The notes: generated by a model not told the origin, from the letters alone. A stretch of 64,000 nucleotides of DNA from Tharpella sp964457755 (GCA_964457755.1 CAYWGC010000001.1:62001-126000); one strand, 5' to 3'; counted from the stretch's first letter, positions 1 to 8,887 are shown. Translations and numbers: made by a program.

Positions 1-126
1 GCTAACATATTCAATACAACAATAAAAAGCAACAACCGGTAAAAGTCGATTCCAGACCGTACATTCACCAGCACCATTAATTGCACAAAAAAACACATTA
101 GTCAATCTAATGATCACCCCTAAAAC

Positions 127-152
127 AAAAAAACCGCAGTCGAAACTGCGGC
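127..152 (-). terminator. Rho-independent terminator after ccsB
   Basis: Read on the minus strand, a 7-bp stem (134-140 with 145-151) with a tetraloop is followed directly by a run of seven T (127-133). It lies about 40 bases past the ccsB stop and closes the resB-ccsB transcript. Confidence 0.85.
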
Positions 153-193
153 TTTGAGAAAATTTGTCAGATATTAGTAAGTACCAGCAAAAA

Positions 194-1039
194 TCAGCCC
201 GCACCATAGCTATGCAATCCTGAAAGCAGTAAATTTACTCCAAGATAAGTAAACAGGACCGCAACGAAGCCGACAATCGAAAGAGTCGCGGCCTTCACCC
301 CGCGCCAACCTCGAGTAATTCGAGCGTGCAGAAAAGCCGCATAGATAAACCAGGTGATCAACGACCAGGTCTCTTTCGGATCCCAACTCCAATAGGTACC
401 CCAGGCGTAATTGGCCCAGGCCGCCCCAGTTACAATACCGATCGTCAACAGAGGAAAACCTATGGCAATTGTCTTATAGACAAGATCATCAAGCACCTGC
501 GAGGTTGGGAAAGTGGCCAGCAACCCACCGCTGGCCTGACGATCCTCATAGCGTTTCTTTAAAATATAAGTAAAACTCACACCACAAGATACCGCAAAAG
601 CGGCATACCCGAGAAAACAGGTCACCACATGTGAGATCAACCAGTTACTCTGCAGCGCTGGGACCAAGGGCTGGATAGTTTCATTAACACCCGGCGAAAT
701 TGAGGCGTAAGCCATACCCAGAAAAGCAAACGGGGTCACAAAAGCGCCCAGAATCGAAAGCTTATATTTATATTCAATATAGAGATAGAGCATGATAATC
801 GTCCAGGAGAAAAAGACCAGCGATTCGTAGAGATTAGACATCGGCGCATGGCCGATACCAAGCTCATAGGACTCATACCAACGCAGGCCAATAGCCACGG
901 TCTGAATCAAAAAGCCAGCCAGCACAACCACCGTAGCCAGGCGTGCTACCAGGGGCTTGCGAAAGGCTAAATAACCAACATAAACCACCATTGCCGCGAG
1001 ATAGACAAAGGTTACAATACTAAAAATATATGTATTCAT
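194..1039 (-). CDS. ccsB: Cytochrome c biogenesis protein CcsB/ResC (CcsA/CcmC family)
   Basis: This is an integral membrane haem-handling subunit of system II cytochrome c maturation. It works with ResB to move haem across the membrane and attach it to CXXCH motifs of exported apocytochromes. The 281 residues are almost entirely hydrophobic, with about eight membrane segments. Near residues 215-230 is the tryptophan-rich WGTYWSWDPKETW signature of the CcsA/CcmC haem-binding loop. It lies 84 bases after resB in the same direction, so the pair is probably one transcript. The neighbouring genes are two multihaem cytochromes that would be clients. Length and motif fit the family well. Confidence 0.93.
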   Translation of the reverse strand: MNTYIFSIVTFVYLAAMVVYVGYLAFRKPLVARLATVVVLAGFLIQTVAIGLRWYESYELGIGHAPMSNLYESLVFFSWTIIMLYLYIEYKYKLSILGAFVTPFAFLGMAYASISPGVNETIQPLVPALQSNWLISHVVTCFLGYAAFAVSCGVSFTYILKKRYEDRQASGGLLATFPTSQVLDDLVYKTIAIGFPLLTIGIVTGAAWANYAWGTYWSWDPKETWSLITWFIYAAFLHARITRGWRGVKAATLSIVGFVAVLFTYLGVNLLLSGLHSYGAG

Positions 1040-1123
1040 TTTTGATCCTCAATTTTTCTAAGGCACAAAGGCAGAAGGCACAGAGGCGCAAAGTTTTTTT
1101 CGGTTTTCATGACAAATTATAAA

Positions 1124-2506
1124 TCAATCCCAAGACTTTATTTTTTCGGACCACTCCTTGAACTCCAACTCAAAAGAGGGTTGATTCTTGTTGGCATTAC
1201 CAACCAGAACCAGTTGCATGCGCTTAGGATTATCGGGATCAACTGCCAACCGCAACCACAAGCGCCGATGCGACATAAAGAAAGCGATATAAAGCCCCAA
1301 AATCATCATTATACAGCCAATCCAGACAATCCAGACGCCGGGATCCTTATTGACCTGCAGGCCGGTATAGTAAAGTTGTTCAATATTTTTAAAGGTACAA
1401 AATTCTGCGGTCTTACCATTCTCTTCCCCAAATTTGGGGAAACGCAGAAAAACCCAGAACTGATAAGGCTTAATGCCATTACCCGGATCCCGCAACACCA
1501 GAACCGAAGGCCCCATCCGCATATAGTTTTCTTCAAATTTCAGGACCTCAATCCAGCCCCAGTTTTCGGGCAACCTTAAGGGCCGCCCAACCTCCAACTT
1601 TAAGGGCAAAACCAGGCCGGTTTTGCGAAAATGAAGTTCCAGATCAACCAGGCCGCCATAGGCTCCGTAACTTGACTGGTAAAATGTAAAACCTTTATAT
1701 GAGATCGGATGGTTGACCTCAATAATTTTCTCTTTTATAAGTTTCCCATTATCATAAATCGCCAAATCACTGGAGTACTCTTTGGGCCCTCCGCTCTCGT
1801 AGAATTCTACGGAAAAATCGCGACACTCAACTGAAAAGCCAAGCTCTACCGAGATCCGTTGATCTCCATATGTATAAAAGCTACTTACTTTTTCACCTTC
1901 CGGAATATTTGCAAAACCCTTTATGCCAAAAACAGAACCGATGATACCCCCAGCAAAGATAACCAGAATACTTAAATGTACAAAATAAACCCCCAATCGC
2001 GACCAACGACCTTTTTCAGCAACATAGTGGATCTCCGCCCCCGACTCACCCTCAAACCTGGACCATTGCCAATTCCCCGACCACAAACCTTCAAGGCGAG
2101 AGACCAGCGCAGTCGGATCATCCGGCATCAGCTTCCAGGAACGTCGCCAGACTAATGCCGGAACCGAACCCTTCTCTAAAGTTTTATCAAGCAGATTGGT
2201 GGGATGTGAAAAAAAACGCCAGGTCCGGGGAAAATGCTTCCAGGAACAGGCTATCAGGTTTACAGTTAAAAGCGTCAAGATCAGGACGAACCACCAAGAG
2301 TGGTACATATCAAGAAAGCCGACCGCCTTTAAGGTTGTATAAGTTGACTCTTTATAGACCTTAAGATAATCCGCGCGCAACATGTTCTGCGGAATCACGG
2401 TTCCGATAATCGATACTAGAGCTAAGGTTATGAGCAGAAATATCGTCAACTTCAACGACGAAAAGAAAGCCGCCAAGCCGCTACCCGAAGATCCTTTTTT
2501 ATTCAT
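1124..2506 (-). CDS. resB: ResB-like cytochrome c biogenesis protein
   Basis: This is the large partner of CcsB in system II cytochrome c maturation (ResB/Ccs1 family). About 460 residues are arranged as two N-terminal membrane helices (about 20-45 and 70-95), a third near 180-200, a long extracytoplasmic domain (about 200-400) and a C-terminal helix (GVWIVWIGCIMM) near 400-420. That is the normal ResB topology. The frame could open at a TTG at 2524, but the ATG at 2506, with a GGTG about 8 bases upstream, gives a conventional N-terminus and is preferred. It is followed by ccsB. Confidence 0.9.
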   Translation of the reverse strand: MNKKGSSGSGLAAFFSSLKLTIFLLITLALVSIIGTVIPQNMLRADYLKVYKESTYTTLKAVGFLDMYHSWWFVLILTLLTVNLIACSWKHFPRTWRFFSHPTNLLDKTLEKGSVPALVWRRSWKLMPDDPTALVSRLEGLWSGNWQWSRFEGESGAEIHYVAEKGRWSRLGVYFVHLSILVIFAGGIIGSVFGIKGFANIPEGEKVSSFYTYGDQRISVELGFSVECRDFSVEFYESGGPKEYSSDLAIYDNGKLIKEKIIEVNHPISYKGFTFYQSSYGAYGGLVDLELHFRKTGLVLPLKLEVGRPLRLPENWGWIEVLKFEENYMRMGPSVLVLRDPGNGIKPYQFWVFLRFPKFGEENGKTAEFCTFKNIEQLYYTGLQVNKDPGVWIVWIGCIMMILGLYIAFFMSHRRLWLRLAVDPDNPKRMQLVLVGNANKNQPSFELEFKEWSEKIKSWD

Positions 2507-2597
2507 CTTTTTTTCACCCGCCAATTTCAGTACCTTTTCAGTATAGTTTCGCCACTTCTAACATAGCTTGATGCCTTCGTCAACAAAAAACGCCCAA

Positions 2598-2625
2598 TAA
2601 AAAAGGCACCCTGTGCCAGGGTGCC
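2598..2625 (-). terminator. Rho-independent terminator after cytochrome gene
   Basis: A perfect 9-bp stem (2605-2613 with 2617-2625) with a three-base loop is followed on the minus strand by six or more T (2599-2604). It lies 30 bases past the stop of the 2656-3027 cytochrome and isolates it from resB. Confidence 0.9.
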
Positions 2626-2655
2626 CTTTATATACAATCTTACTCTCTTGATCAA

Positions 2656-3027
2656 CTATTTTTTATGACAGCCTTTACAGGGAGTCGGACCAGTTTTCTT
2701 ACCAGCTTTTTTCATACCCCGGTGACAACCGCGACAGGTTTTGTGAGCCGCATTCTTAATATCAAGCTTCTTGCCATCTTTTTTAAGCTTATGACACTCA
2801 CTACATTTCTGCGGGGCACCTTCACCCTTAAAGGTGTGGTGACAAATCTTACAATCAGGAGCTGGCACTATATGTTTGACATGACTGAATGTCACTACCG
2901 GCTTCTTTTCGGCACCTTTAGCCTTGACGATCTTAATATCACCCGCCGGACCAGCCGGAGTTCCAAAAGCGACCGCGGCTAAACCTAGAAACGCTACCAT
3001 CGTTACCAACAACACAATCTTCTTCAT
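2656..3027 (-). CDS. Class III (c3-type) tetrahaem cytochrome c, copy 1
   Basis: This is a small periplasmic electron carrier. A cleavable signal peptide (about residues 1-22, ending near AVAFG) precedes a lysine-rich domain with four CXXCH haem sites (CKICH, CSECH, CRGCH, CKGCH). Histidines upstream in the FSHVKH motif are likely distal ligands. The mature length of about 100 residues with four haems resembles cytochrome c3 rather than the three-haem c7/PpcA proteins. A GGGGAG ribosome site lies 7-8 bases before the ATG. It is paralogous to the next gene upstream, differing mainly in the spacer residues. A possible promoter (TTGACG at 3191-3196, 17-base spacer, TAGGTG) precedes it. Confidence 0.9.
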   Translation of the reverse strand: MKKIVLLVTMVAFLGLAAVAFGTPAGPAGDIKIVKAKGAEKKPVVTFSHVKHIVPAPDCKICHHTFKGEGAPQKCSECHKLKKDGKKLDIKNAAHKTCRGCHRGMKKAGKKTGPTPCKGCHKK

Positions 3028-3211
3028 AACAACTCCCCTTTTTTCATTTTAATTAACAGATAAGATAACCGTGCAACTAAACTACAGTAAGTAAAACCTA
3101 CAGACCACTAAAACCAACAAGCTCTCTAAGAGTCCATCAGCCCCACCAAACTCACTACAGTCATTAACACCTATCACAGCAATATTTTTGCGTCAAGAAA
3201 AAAGCTGGACA

Positions 3212-3247
3212 AACAAAAAGGCGCCATTTTCGGGGCGCCTTTTTGTT
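3212..3247. terminator. Bidirectional hairpin terminator between the two cytochromes
   Basis: A 14-bp perfect inverted repeat (3212-3225 with 3234-3247) has a GC-rich core flanked by an A-run on one side and a T-run on the other. It can terminate in either direction. It sits 22 bases after the stop of the upstream (3270-3641) cytochrome, so the two paralogues are separate transcripts. Confidence 0.88.
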
Positions 3248-3269
3248 AAGCTGCTACAATTTAAATCGA

Positions 3270-3641
3270 CTATTTCACATGACAACCTTTACAGGAAGTC
3301 GGTCCCGTCTTTTTGCCGGCTTTTTTCAGATCTTTATGACAATCTTTACAGGCTTTATGGAGAGCTTTCTTGCTACCCAGAGCCTTACCATCTTTTTTCG
3401 CCTTATGACACTCACTACATTTTTTCGGGGTGCCTTCACCGGCCCAAGTGTGATGACAGCTTTTACAATCGGGAGCCGCCGCCATATGCTTTACATGATT
3501 GTAGTTAACTGCCGGCTTTTTATCACAGCCTTCAGCTTTAACAATCTTGAGATCTCCAGCCGGGGGTGCCGGGTTTGCAAACGCGACCACAGCCATTCCC
3601 AAAAACGCCACCATCGCCACCAACACAATAATCTTTTTCAT
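3270..3641 (-). CDS. Class III (c3-type) tetrahaem cytochrome c, copy 2
   Basis: This is a periplasmic tetrahaem electron carrier and a tandem paralogue of the 2656-3027 gene. It has a signal peptide of about 23 residues ending AVVAFA, then four CXXCH sites (CKSCH, CSECH, CKDCH, CKGCH) and the NYNHVKH distal-ligand motif. The N-terminal third and the last 30 residues are nearly identical to copy 1, which points to a recent duplication. The frame can start at a GTG at 3644, but the ATG at 3641 with a GGAGGA 8 bases upstream is preferred. Its own promoter and a palindrome in the leader are visible upstream. Confidence 0.9.
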   Translation of the reverse strand: MKKIIVLVAMVAFLGMAVVAFANPAPPAGDLKIVKAEGCDKKPAVNYNHVKHMAAAPDCKSCHHTWAGEGTPKKCSECHKAKKDGKALGSKKALHKACKDCHKDLKKAGKKTGPTSCKGCHVK

Positions 3642-3687
3642 CACAACTCCTCCATCCTTAAAGTTAAGTTAACTACAGGTACTGCAA

Positions 3688-3708
3688 CAGTTTCTACCTT
3701 AGAAACTG
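3688..3708. promoter_or_regulatory. Palindrome in the cytochrome leader (candidate operator or RNA stem)
   Basis: CAGTTTCTA and TAGAAACTG form a perfect 9-bp inverted repeat with a three-base spacer. It lies between the predicted transcription start (about 3739) and the ATG (3641) of the cytochrome, so it could be an operator or a 5-prime mRNA stem-loop. No equivalent was seen in front of the paralogue. Confidence 0.5.
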
Positions 3709-3745
3709 CAATTAGTGATAAATAATACTTGGCTGAGCGAAAATC

Positions 3746-3774
3746 CGTATACAAAATATTGATAGCATTGTCAA
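3746..3774 (-). promoter_or_regulatory. Sigma70-like promoter for the 3270-3641 cytochrome
   Basis: On the minus strand TTGACA (3769-3774) and TATACG (3746-3751) are separated by 17 bases. The -35 box matches consensus and the -10 box is close. It points at the cytochrome gene with a leader of about 100 bases. Confidence 0.7.
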
Positions 3775-3834
3775 GTTAATCTCATCGAAAAAAGGTAAAA
3801 AAACAAGACCCTTAAGTGAACCATAAAGATATCC

Positions 3835-4491
3835 TTAAGAAGCCATATCAACGACCTGCTGCACTAATTTATCAATACCGACAGCAATCTCCCGCAAACC
3901 GGGCCCCAACATATAGGCCGGGGTCGTCACCAGACGATGGCACTGGTCTACAACGATATCATCAACCGGACAATTTTGATGCTGGGCGCCGAAAGATTCG
4001 AGCAGTTTTGCGGTTGCCAAGTCATTGCCGATAGTGATCTCAGGCTGCAATTCACCTAAAACCCGAGCCAGTACAACGGGAGCGATACAGATAGCGCCAA
4101 TCGGTTTTTTGGCTTTATGCATCTCCAGCAAAAGTCGTACAACCTCAGGGTGAACCACCGTCTGATCTCCAGCTAAAGCAAAATCACATAAATTTTTAGC
4201 CGCACCAAAACCACCCGGCAAAATTACGGCATCGATATCAGCTGCCGAAATTTCTGCCAGGTCACTGATCTCACCCCGGGCAATCCGGGCTGACTCGACT
4301 AAAACGTTGCGAACCTCACCAACCGCTTCACCAGAAAGATGGTTAACGACATCACGTTGTTCAATATTGGGGGCCATACAGAGCCGCTCAACCCCCAGAC
4401 GATCCAGAGCCAGCATCGTCAAGACCGCTTCATGAATCTCCGAACCATCATTAACCCCACAACCAGACAAGAGAATACCAATTTTCGCCAT
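3835..4491 (-). CDS. elbB: ElbB-like DJ-1/PfpI glyoxalase III family protein
   Basis: This is a cytoplasmic glutamine-amidotransferase-like protein of the ElbB (YhbL) branch of the DJ-1/PfpI superfamily. Members have glyoxalase activity and are historically linked to isoprenoid synthesis. Its 218 residues match the family length. It starts KIGILLSGCGVNDGSE, carries the ILPGGFGAAKN strand-turn motif near 93-103, and has the nucleophile-elbow cysteine in GAICIAP near 134-140. It stands alone, with promoter-length gaps on both sides and a hairpin element upstream. The physiological substrate cannot be read from sequence. Confidence 0.88.
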   Translation of the reverse strand: MAKIGILLSGCGVNDGSEIHEAVLTMLALDRLGVERLCMAPNIEQRDVVNHLSGEAVGEVRNVLVESARIARGEISDLAEISAADIDAVILPGGFGAAKNLCDFALAGDQTVVHPEVVRLLLEMHKAKKPIGAICIAPVVLARVLGELQPEITIGNDLATAKLLESFGAQHQNCPVDDIVVDQCHRLVTTPAYMLGPGLREIAVGIDKLVQQVVDMAS

Positions 4492-4574
4492 GATTCACTC
4501 CTACAATGTTTTATCGAAGGAAAAATTAAATTTTCAACTATCACATCTTAACTTTAAGACAAAGATAACAACTA

Positions 4575-4681
4575 CGAACTTTGCTTCGCTCTCATAAATG
4601 GGGTCAAAGCTTGACAAAGGTTGTTTGAAGTTCCGTAACGTTTACATGCATCTTTATACGCCTTCATCAAGCAATGACCCC
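4575..4681. repeat. Dispersed imperfect-hairpin element, copy A
   Basis: The element begins CGAACTTTGCTTCGC (4575-4589). Its arms GGGGTCA-AA-GCTTGA (4600-4614) and TCAAGC-AA-TGACCCC (4667-4681) pair perfectly except for a symmetrical AA/AA internal loop. It shares sequence and fold with copy B at 19388-19523, where a T:A pair is replaced by G:C. It fills most of the elbB-menG gap and has no coding potential. Confidence 0.65.
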
Positions 4682-4730
4682 GCCATCGTTAGTTTGAAAA
4701 AAGTATGTTGCCTCTTCTTTACTGAAAAAA

Positions 4731-5456
4731 TCAATCCAGCTTTTCGGCCAGATAGAGAGTCGCTATACCAAAGGTCAAACTATGATAGCGGCAACGCTTA
4801 AACCCGGCCGCTTTAAGCCAGTCGGTAAATACTTCCCGTGAAGGAAATTGGGCAACCGATTCGGGCAGATAACTATAGGCGCTGCGGCGGGCAAACAGAC
4901 CACCAACCAATGGTAAAATCTTGAAAAAATAGAAATTATAGAGGCTTCTTAACCAAGCTATCTGGGGCTGAGAAAATTCGAGGATAGCAACTCTTCCCGA
5001 AGTTTTAAGAACTCGATAAAATTCTGCCAGAGCCTTTTTTTTGTCAACTACGTTGCGAATCCCAAAAGCAATTGTCACAAGTTCAAAATCGGCCTCAGGA
5101 AAAGGAAGCTCTTCGGCCGAAGCCGCAACCAGATCGATGTCGGCCCGCACCTTATCGAACTTGACTTTGGCCAGATCTAGCATCCCTTGGCTGAAATCAA
5201 GCCCGACAATCCGGGCCTGGGGAGCTTTCTGACGCAAGGCCAAACTTATATCACCGGTACCGCAGGCAACATCGAGAATAGCGCTGTTCTCTTGGCGCAA
5301 GGCCATGCGGGCCAGCGTCCGCCGCCAACCCTGATCAATACCGAGACTTAAAAGTCGGTTCAGAAAGTCGTAACGCGGAGCAATCGCCGAAAACATATCA
5401 CGAATCGCTCGCGCCCGACTTTCATTATCGGCACTCTGGCTTTGCTTGTCATTCAT
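4731..5456 (-). CDS. menG: Demethylmenaquinone/ubiquinone C-methyltransferase (MenG/UbiE)
   Basis: This SAM-dependent methyltransferase carries out the last C-methylation of menaquinone (2-demethylmenaquinone to menaquinone), consistent with an anaerobic respirer. It shows the UbiE signatures: MFSAIAPRYDFLNRLLSLGID at the start, the SAM motif LDVACGTGDI, and FGIRNV followed by the post-motif region. The frame extends upstream to 5525, but only the ATG at 5456, overlapping the gyrA stop by 8 bases, gives a normal N-terminus (241 residues). The overlap implies translational coupling to gyrA. An anaerobe without visible ubiquinone genes makes MenG more likely than UbiE function. Confidence 0.92.
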   Translation of the reverse strand: MNDKQSQSADNESRARAIRDMFSAIAPRYDFLNRLLSLGIDQGWRRTLARMALRQENSAILDVACGTGDISLALRQKAPQARIVGLDFSQGMLDLAKVKFDKVRADIDLVAASAEELPFPEADFELVTIAFGIRNVVDKKKALAEFYRVLKTSGRVAILEFSQPQIAWLRSLYNFYFFKILPLVGGLFARRSAYSYLPESVAQFPSREVFTDWLKAAGFKRCRYHSLTFGIATLYLAEKLD

Positions 5457-8061
5457 TATCATTATTATCTTCTTTTTCGACTTCCGGCAATTGATTGTCG
5501 GTCGAAACTTCCTGCGCTGCGCCATCTTCCCCGACCTCGCCCCCGCTCAAGGCCAGAGCTTCGGAGGCTTCGGCGGCTTCAGCCAACTCTATACGCTCCT
5601 GAAAACTACGTTCGATCTCAACTCCTTCCGGCAGCAAGGCCACAGAAACCAGGTGCTCTTTCTCCTGGTCGATACGAAATACGCGAACGCCCATGGTGTT
5701 ACGACCGACCACTGAGATATCGGCAACCCGGTTGCGGGTAATTTTCCCGGCATCGGTGATCATCATAATCTGATCAACGTCAGTCGCTTTAAGCACTGCA
5801 ACAACATGACCATTTCTATCGTTGACCTTGATCGTAATAACCCCTTTGCCGCCTCGAGAACGTAAAGGGTATTCTTGAATAAGACTACGCTTACCAAAAC
5901 CATTCTCGGTAATCGTCAAAACCGTCGACTCTTCACCGGAAAAGATCTCAAGACCGACAATATGATCGTCAGCCGCCATGCGACAACCGATAACCCCTTG
6001 CGAAAGCCGACCGGTTGAACGAATTCTGGAGGCGGAAAAATGTACCGCCTGCCCTTGACTTGTCCCCATAAAGATTGAATCACCTTCGCGGGCAATTTTC
6101 GCCGCAATCATGACATCATCGGAGCGCAGTGTAATGCAGCGGATTCCACTTTTGCGAATATTTTCCAAAGCGCTAAGCTCAAGTTTTTTAATCAGGCCGG
6201 AACGGGTCGCCATAATGATAAAGCTATCTTCAGTAAACTCCCGCAAAGCTAAAACGACAGAGATCTCCTCCCCCTCTCCAAGTTGGAGAAGGTTGACCAA
6301 GGCTTTACCCCGTGAGGTTGTACCGCCTTCGGGCGCCTGATAGACTTTAAGACGAAAGGCCCGGCCCTGATTACTGAAAAAGGTCAGGTAATCGTGAGTC
6401 GAGGCGACAAACATGCGCTGGACAAAATCCCCATCCCGAGTCTCCATACCCAGGCGACCGCCGGCCCCGCGACTATAACTGCGATAAGTATTAAGCGCAG
6501 TTCTTTTGATATAGCCCTGACGCGAGATGGTAACCACCATCTCCTCCTCTTCAATCAGATCCTCAATCTGCAATTCACTACCGTCATCAACAATTTCACA
6601 ACGGCGCTCATCACCATAAAGATCACGAATCTCATTAAGCTCGGTAACTATAATCTCTAAAACCAGTTTTTCACTGGCCAGGATCTCTTCCAGGCGAACA
6701 ATCAGAGCCGTAACTTCAGCGTGTTCCTGGATAATTTTATCCCGCTCCATACCGGTCAGACGCTGGAGACGAAGGTCGAGAATCGCCTGGGCCTGACGTT
6801 CCGTAAAACTGAAACGAGACTGCAACTCCTCCCGGGCTATCGCCGGTGAAGCCGCGGCCCGAATAATCTCGATAACCTCATCAAGATTGTCAAGCGCCAG
6901 TTTAAAACCCGCCAGCAGGTGGAGGCGTTCCCGAGCTTTGGCCAACTCGAAAGCAGTACGGCGCCGCACCACATCCTTGCGATGTTCAACAAAGTGAACC
7001 AGCATCTCTTTAAGATTTAAGACCAACGGCTGCCGGTCCACAATCGCCAGCAGGGTGATCCCAAAAGAGGTCTGCATATTGGTCTGTTTAAAGAGCTGGT
7101 TGAGAACAATCTCGCCTTGCGAGTCACGTTTTACTTCGATGACAATCCGCATCCCCTGGCGATCGGACTCATCGCGCAGATCTGAAATCCCTAAGAGCTT
7201 TTTATGACGCACAAGTTCGGCCATCTTCTCAAGCATCTTGGCTTTATTGACCTGATAGGGAATTTCGGTAACAATAATCCGTTCACGACCGCTCTTTTTA
7301 TCAGTTTCAACTTCAGCCCGGGCCCGCAGTCGAATAATCCCACGTCCAGTCATATAAGCGGAAGCAATACCCTCTCGCCCATAGATGAAACCACCCGTCG
7401 GAAAGTCGGGCCCCGGAATGTGGGCCATCAGATCAACCACGGCAATATCGGGATTTTCGACATATGCGATCAGAGCATTAACGACCTCAGAGAGGTTATG
7501 GGGTGGGATATTGGTCGCCATGCCGACCGCAATTCCGGTCGAACCATTAACCAAAAGATTGGGAAAACGGGCCGGCAGAACCACCGGTTCCTTCAGAGAC
7601 TCATCATAGTTAGCATCAAAATCGACCGTATCTTTATTGATATCGGCCAACATTTCACCGGCCAGACGCGACATTCTGATCTCGGTATAACGCATCGCCG
7701 CCGGGGCATCGCCATCGACCGAACCGAAGTTACCCTGCCCGTCAACCAGCGGATAACGCAAGGAAAACTCCTGAGCCATCCGCACAATGGTATCGTAGAC
7801 CGCGCTGTCTCCATGCGGGTGGTATTTACCGATAACATCACCAACCACGCGGGCCGATTTTTTATAAGCTTTATTCCAGGCGTTGCCAAGATCATGCATA
7901 GCAAAAAGCACTCGTCGATGCACCGGTTTCAAACCATCTCGAACATCGGGCAGGGCCCGGCCAATGATAACACTCATAGCATAAGCGAGGTATGAGCTTT
8001 TCATCTCATCCTCAATATTTACCGGCGTCGACTCCGGTAGCAGAACCTCAGTTGGTTCCAT
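5449..8061 (-). CDS. gyrA: DNA gyrase subunit A
   Basis: This type II topoisomerase subunit cuts and rejoins DNA during negative supercoiling. Its 870 residues match GyrA. The winged-helix region has GRALPDVRDGLKPVHRRVLFAM near 33-55, and the active-site tyrosine lies in AAMRYTEIRMS near residue 123. The C-terminal half carries repeated beta-pinwheel blades, including a GyrA-box-like segment with RSRGGKG. The tail is acidic (VEKEDNNDNE). The quinolone-region serine/aspartate context appears ordinary. It lies 13 bases after dapB and overlaps menG. gyrB is not in the window. Confidence 0.96.
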   Translation of the reverse strand: MEPTEVLLPESTPVNIEDEMKSSYLAYAMSVIIGRALPDVRDGLKPVHRRVLFAMHDLGNAWNKAYKKSARVVGDVIGKYHPHGDSAVYDTIVRMAQEFSLRYPLVDGQGNFGSVDGDAPAAMRYTEIRMSRLAGEMLADINKDTVDFDANYDESLKEPVVLPARFPNLLVNGSTGIAVGMATNIPPHNLSEVVNALIAYVENPDIAVVDLMAHIPGPDFPTGGFIYGREGIASAYMTGRGIIRLRARAEVETDKKSGRERIIVTEIPYQVNKAKMLEKMAELVRHKKLLGISDLRDESDRQGMRIVIEVKRDSQGEIVLNQLFKQTNMQTSFGITLLAIVDRQPLVLNLKEMLVHFVEHRKDVVRRRTAFELAKARERLHLLAGFKLALDNLDEVIEIIRAAASPAIAREELQSRFSFTERQAQAILDLRLQRLTGMERDKIIQEHAEVTALIVRLEEILASEKLVLEIIVTELNEIRDLYGDERRCEIVDDGSELQIEDLIEEEEMVVTISRQGYIKRTALNTYRSYSRGAGGRLGMETRDGDFVQRMFVASTHDYLTFFSNQGRAFRLKVYQAPEGGTTSRGKALVNLLQLGEGEEISVVLALREFTEDSFIIMATRSGLIKKLELSALENIRKSGIRCITLRSDDVMIAAKIAREGDSIFMGTSQGQAVHFSASRIRSTGRLSQGVIGCRMAADDHIVGLEIFSGEESTVLTITENGFGKRSLIQEYPLRSRGGKGVITIKVNDRNGHVVAVLKATDVDQIMMITDAGKITRNRVADISVVGRNTMGVRVFRIDQEKEHLVSVALLPEGVEIERSFQERIELAEAAEASEALALSGGEVGEDGAAQEVSTDNQLPEVEKEDNNDNE

Positions 8062-8074
8062 ACAATATCTCCCT

Positions 8075-8887
8075 TTATTTCTGTTTTAAGCCTAACACAT
8101 CCTGCATATCATAGAGACCAGGTTCACGCCCGGCAAGCCAGAGAGCGGCACGGACGGCGCCGGCGGCAAAATTATCCCGTGAATGGGCCCGATGGATGAC
8201 TTCCAGACGTTCACCCATCCCCCCAAACATGACTGTATGCTCACCCACGATATCGCCGGCCCGTAAAGTCTGCATACCAATTTCACGCTGGGTTCGTTCA
8301 CCAGTAAATCCCTGCCGAGCAAAAACCGCGTCCTTTTCATAATCGCGCCCTAAAGTCTCAGCGACAATCTCGCCTAAGCGCACAGCCGTGCCGCTGGGAG
8401 CATCTTTCTTCAAACGATGGTGGGCTTCAAGGATTTCAACATCAAAATCATCCCCTAAAATAGCCGCCACTTCAGCGACAACCTTGAAAAGAACATTAAC
8501 ACCAACACTCATATTGGGGGCAAAAACGACGGGAATTTGACAAGCGGCCTCGGCCAATAAGCCCCGCTCAGCCACGCTCATACCGGTAGTTCCAATAACC
8601 ATAGCGACCTTTTCGGCCACGGCCCATTCGAGATTGGCAAGGGTTGCCTGCGGAGCCGTAAAATCTATCATCACTTGCGCCCCGCAACCGGCTAGTTCCT
8701 GCAAACTACCAACCAAAGGCACATCCAGGTGCCCGATGCCTGCAACCTCGCCCGCATCTTTCCCTAAAAAAGGGTGTTTTGAATACTCGAGAGCGCCGAC
8801 AACCTGGGTCTCGGGCTGAGCATTTACTAAATCAACAAGCCGTTTCCCCATACGTCCGGCGGCACCGGCAACAACAACAGAGCGCAT
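8075..8887 (-). CDS. dapB: 4-hydroxy-tetrahydrodipicolinate reductase
   Basis: This enzyme performs NAD(P)H-dependent reduction in the diaminopimelate/lysine pathway; lysA lies 45 kb away in the same window. The Rossmann motif VAGAAGRMGKRL is at residues 6-17, followed by DFTAP and IGTTGMS. The catalytic segment has EAHHRLKKDAPSGTA near 158-172. About 270 residues is the family norm. A TTG at 8890 is possible, but the ATG at 8887 with AGGGAG about 7 bases upstream is preferred. It heads the dapB-gyrA-menG run and has a strong promoter upstream. Confidence 0.95.
   Translation of the reverse strand: MRSVVVAGAAGRMGKRLVDLVNAQPETQVVGALEYSKHPFLGKDAGEVAGIGHLDVPLVGSLQELAGCGAQVMIDFTAPQATLANLEWAVAEKVAMVIGTTGMSVAERGLLAEAACQIPVVFAPNMSVGVNVLFKVVAEVAAILGDDFDVEILEAHHRLKKDAPSGTAVRLGEIVAETLGRDYEKDAVFARQGFTGERTQREIGMQTLRAGDIVGEHTVMFGGMGERLEVIHRAHSRDNFAAGAVRAALWLAGREPGLYDMQDVLGLKQK

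Noticed and set aside
3188..3725. Plus-strand genes over the cytochromes
   Set aside because: The open frames are the complementary shadow of two clear cytochrome genes with signal peptides and CXXCH motifs.
7204..7995. 263-residue plus-strand gene opposite gyrA
   Set aside because: It is antisense to the conserved gyrase core and has low-complexity composition typical of a shadow frame.
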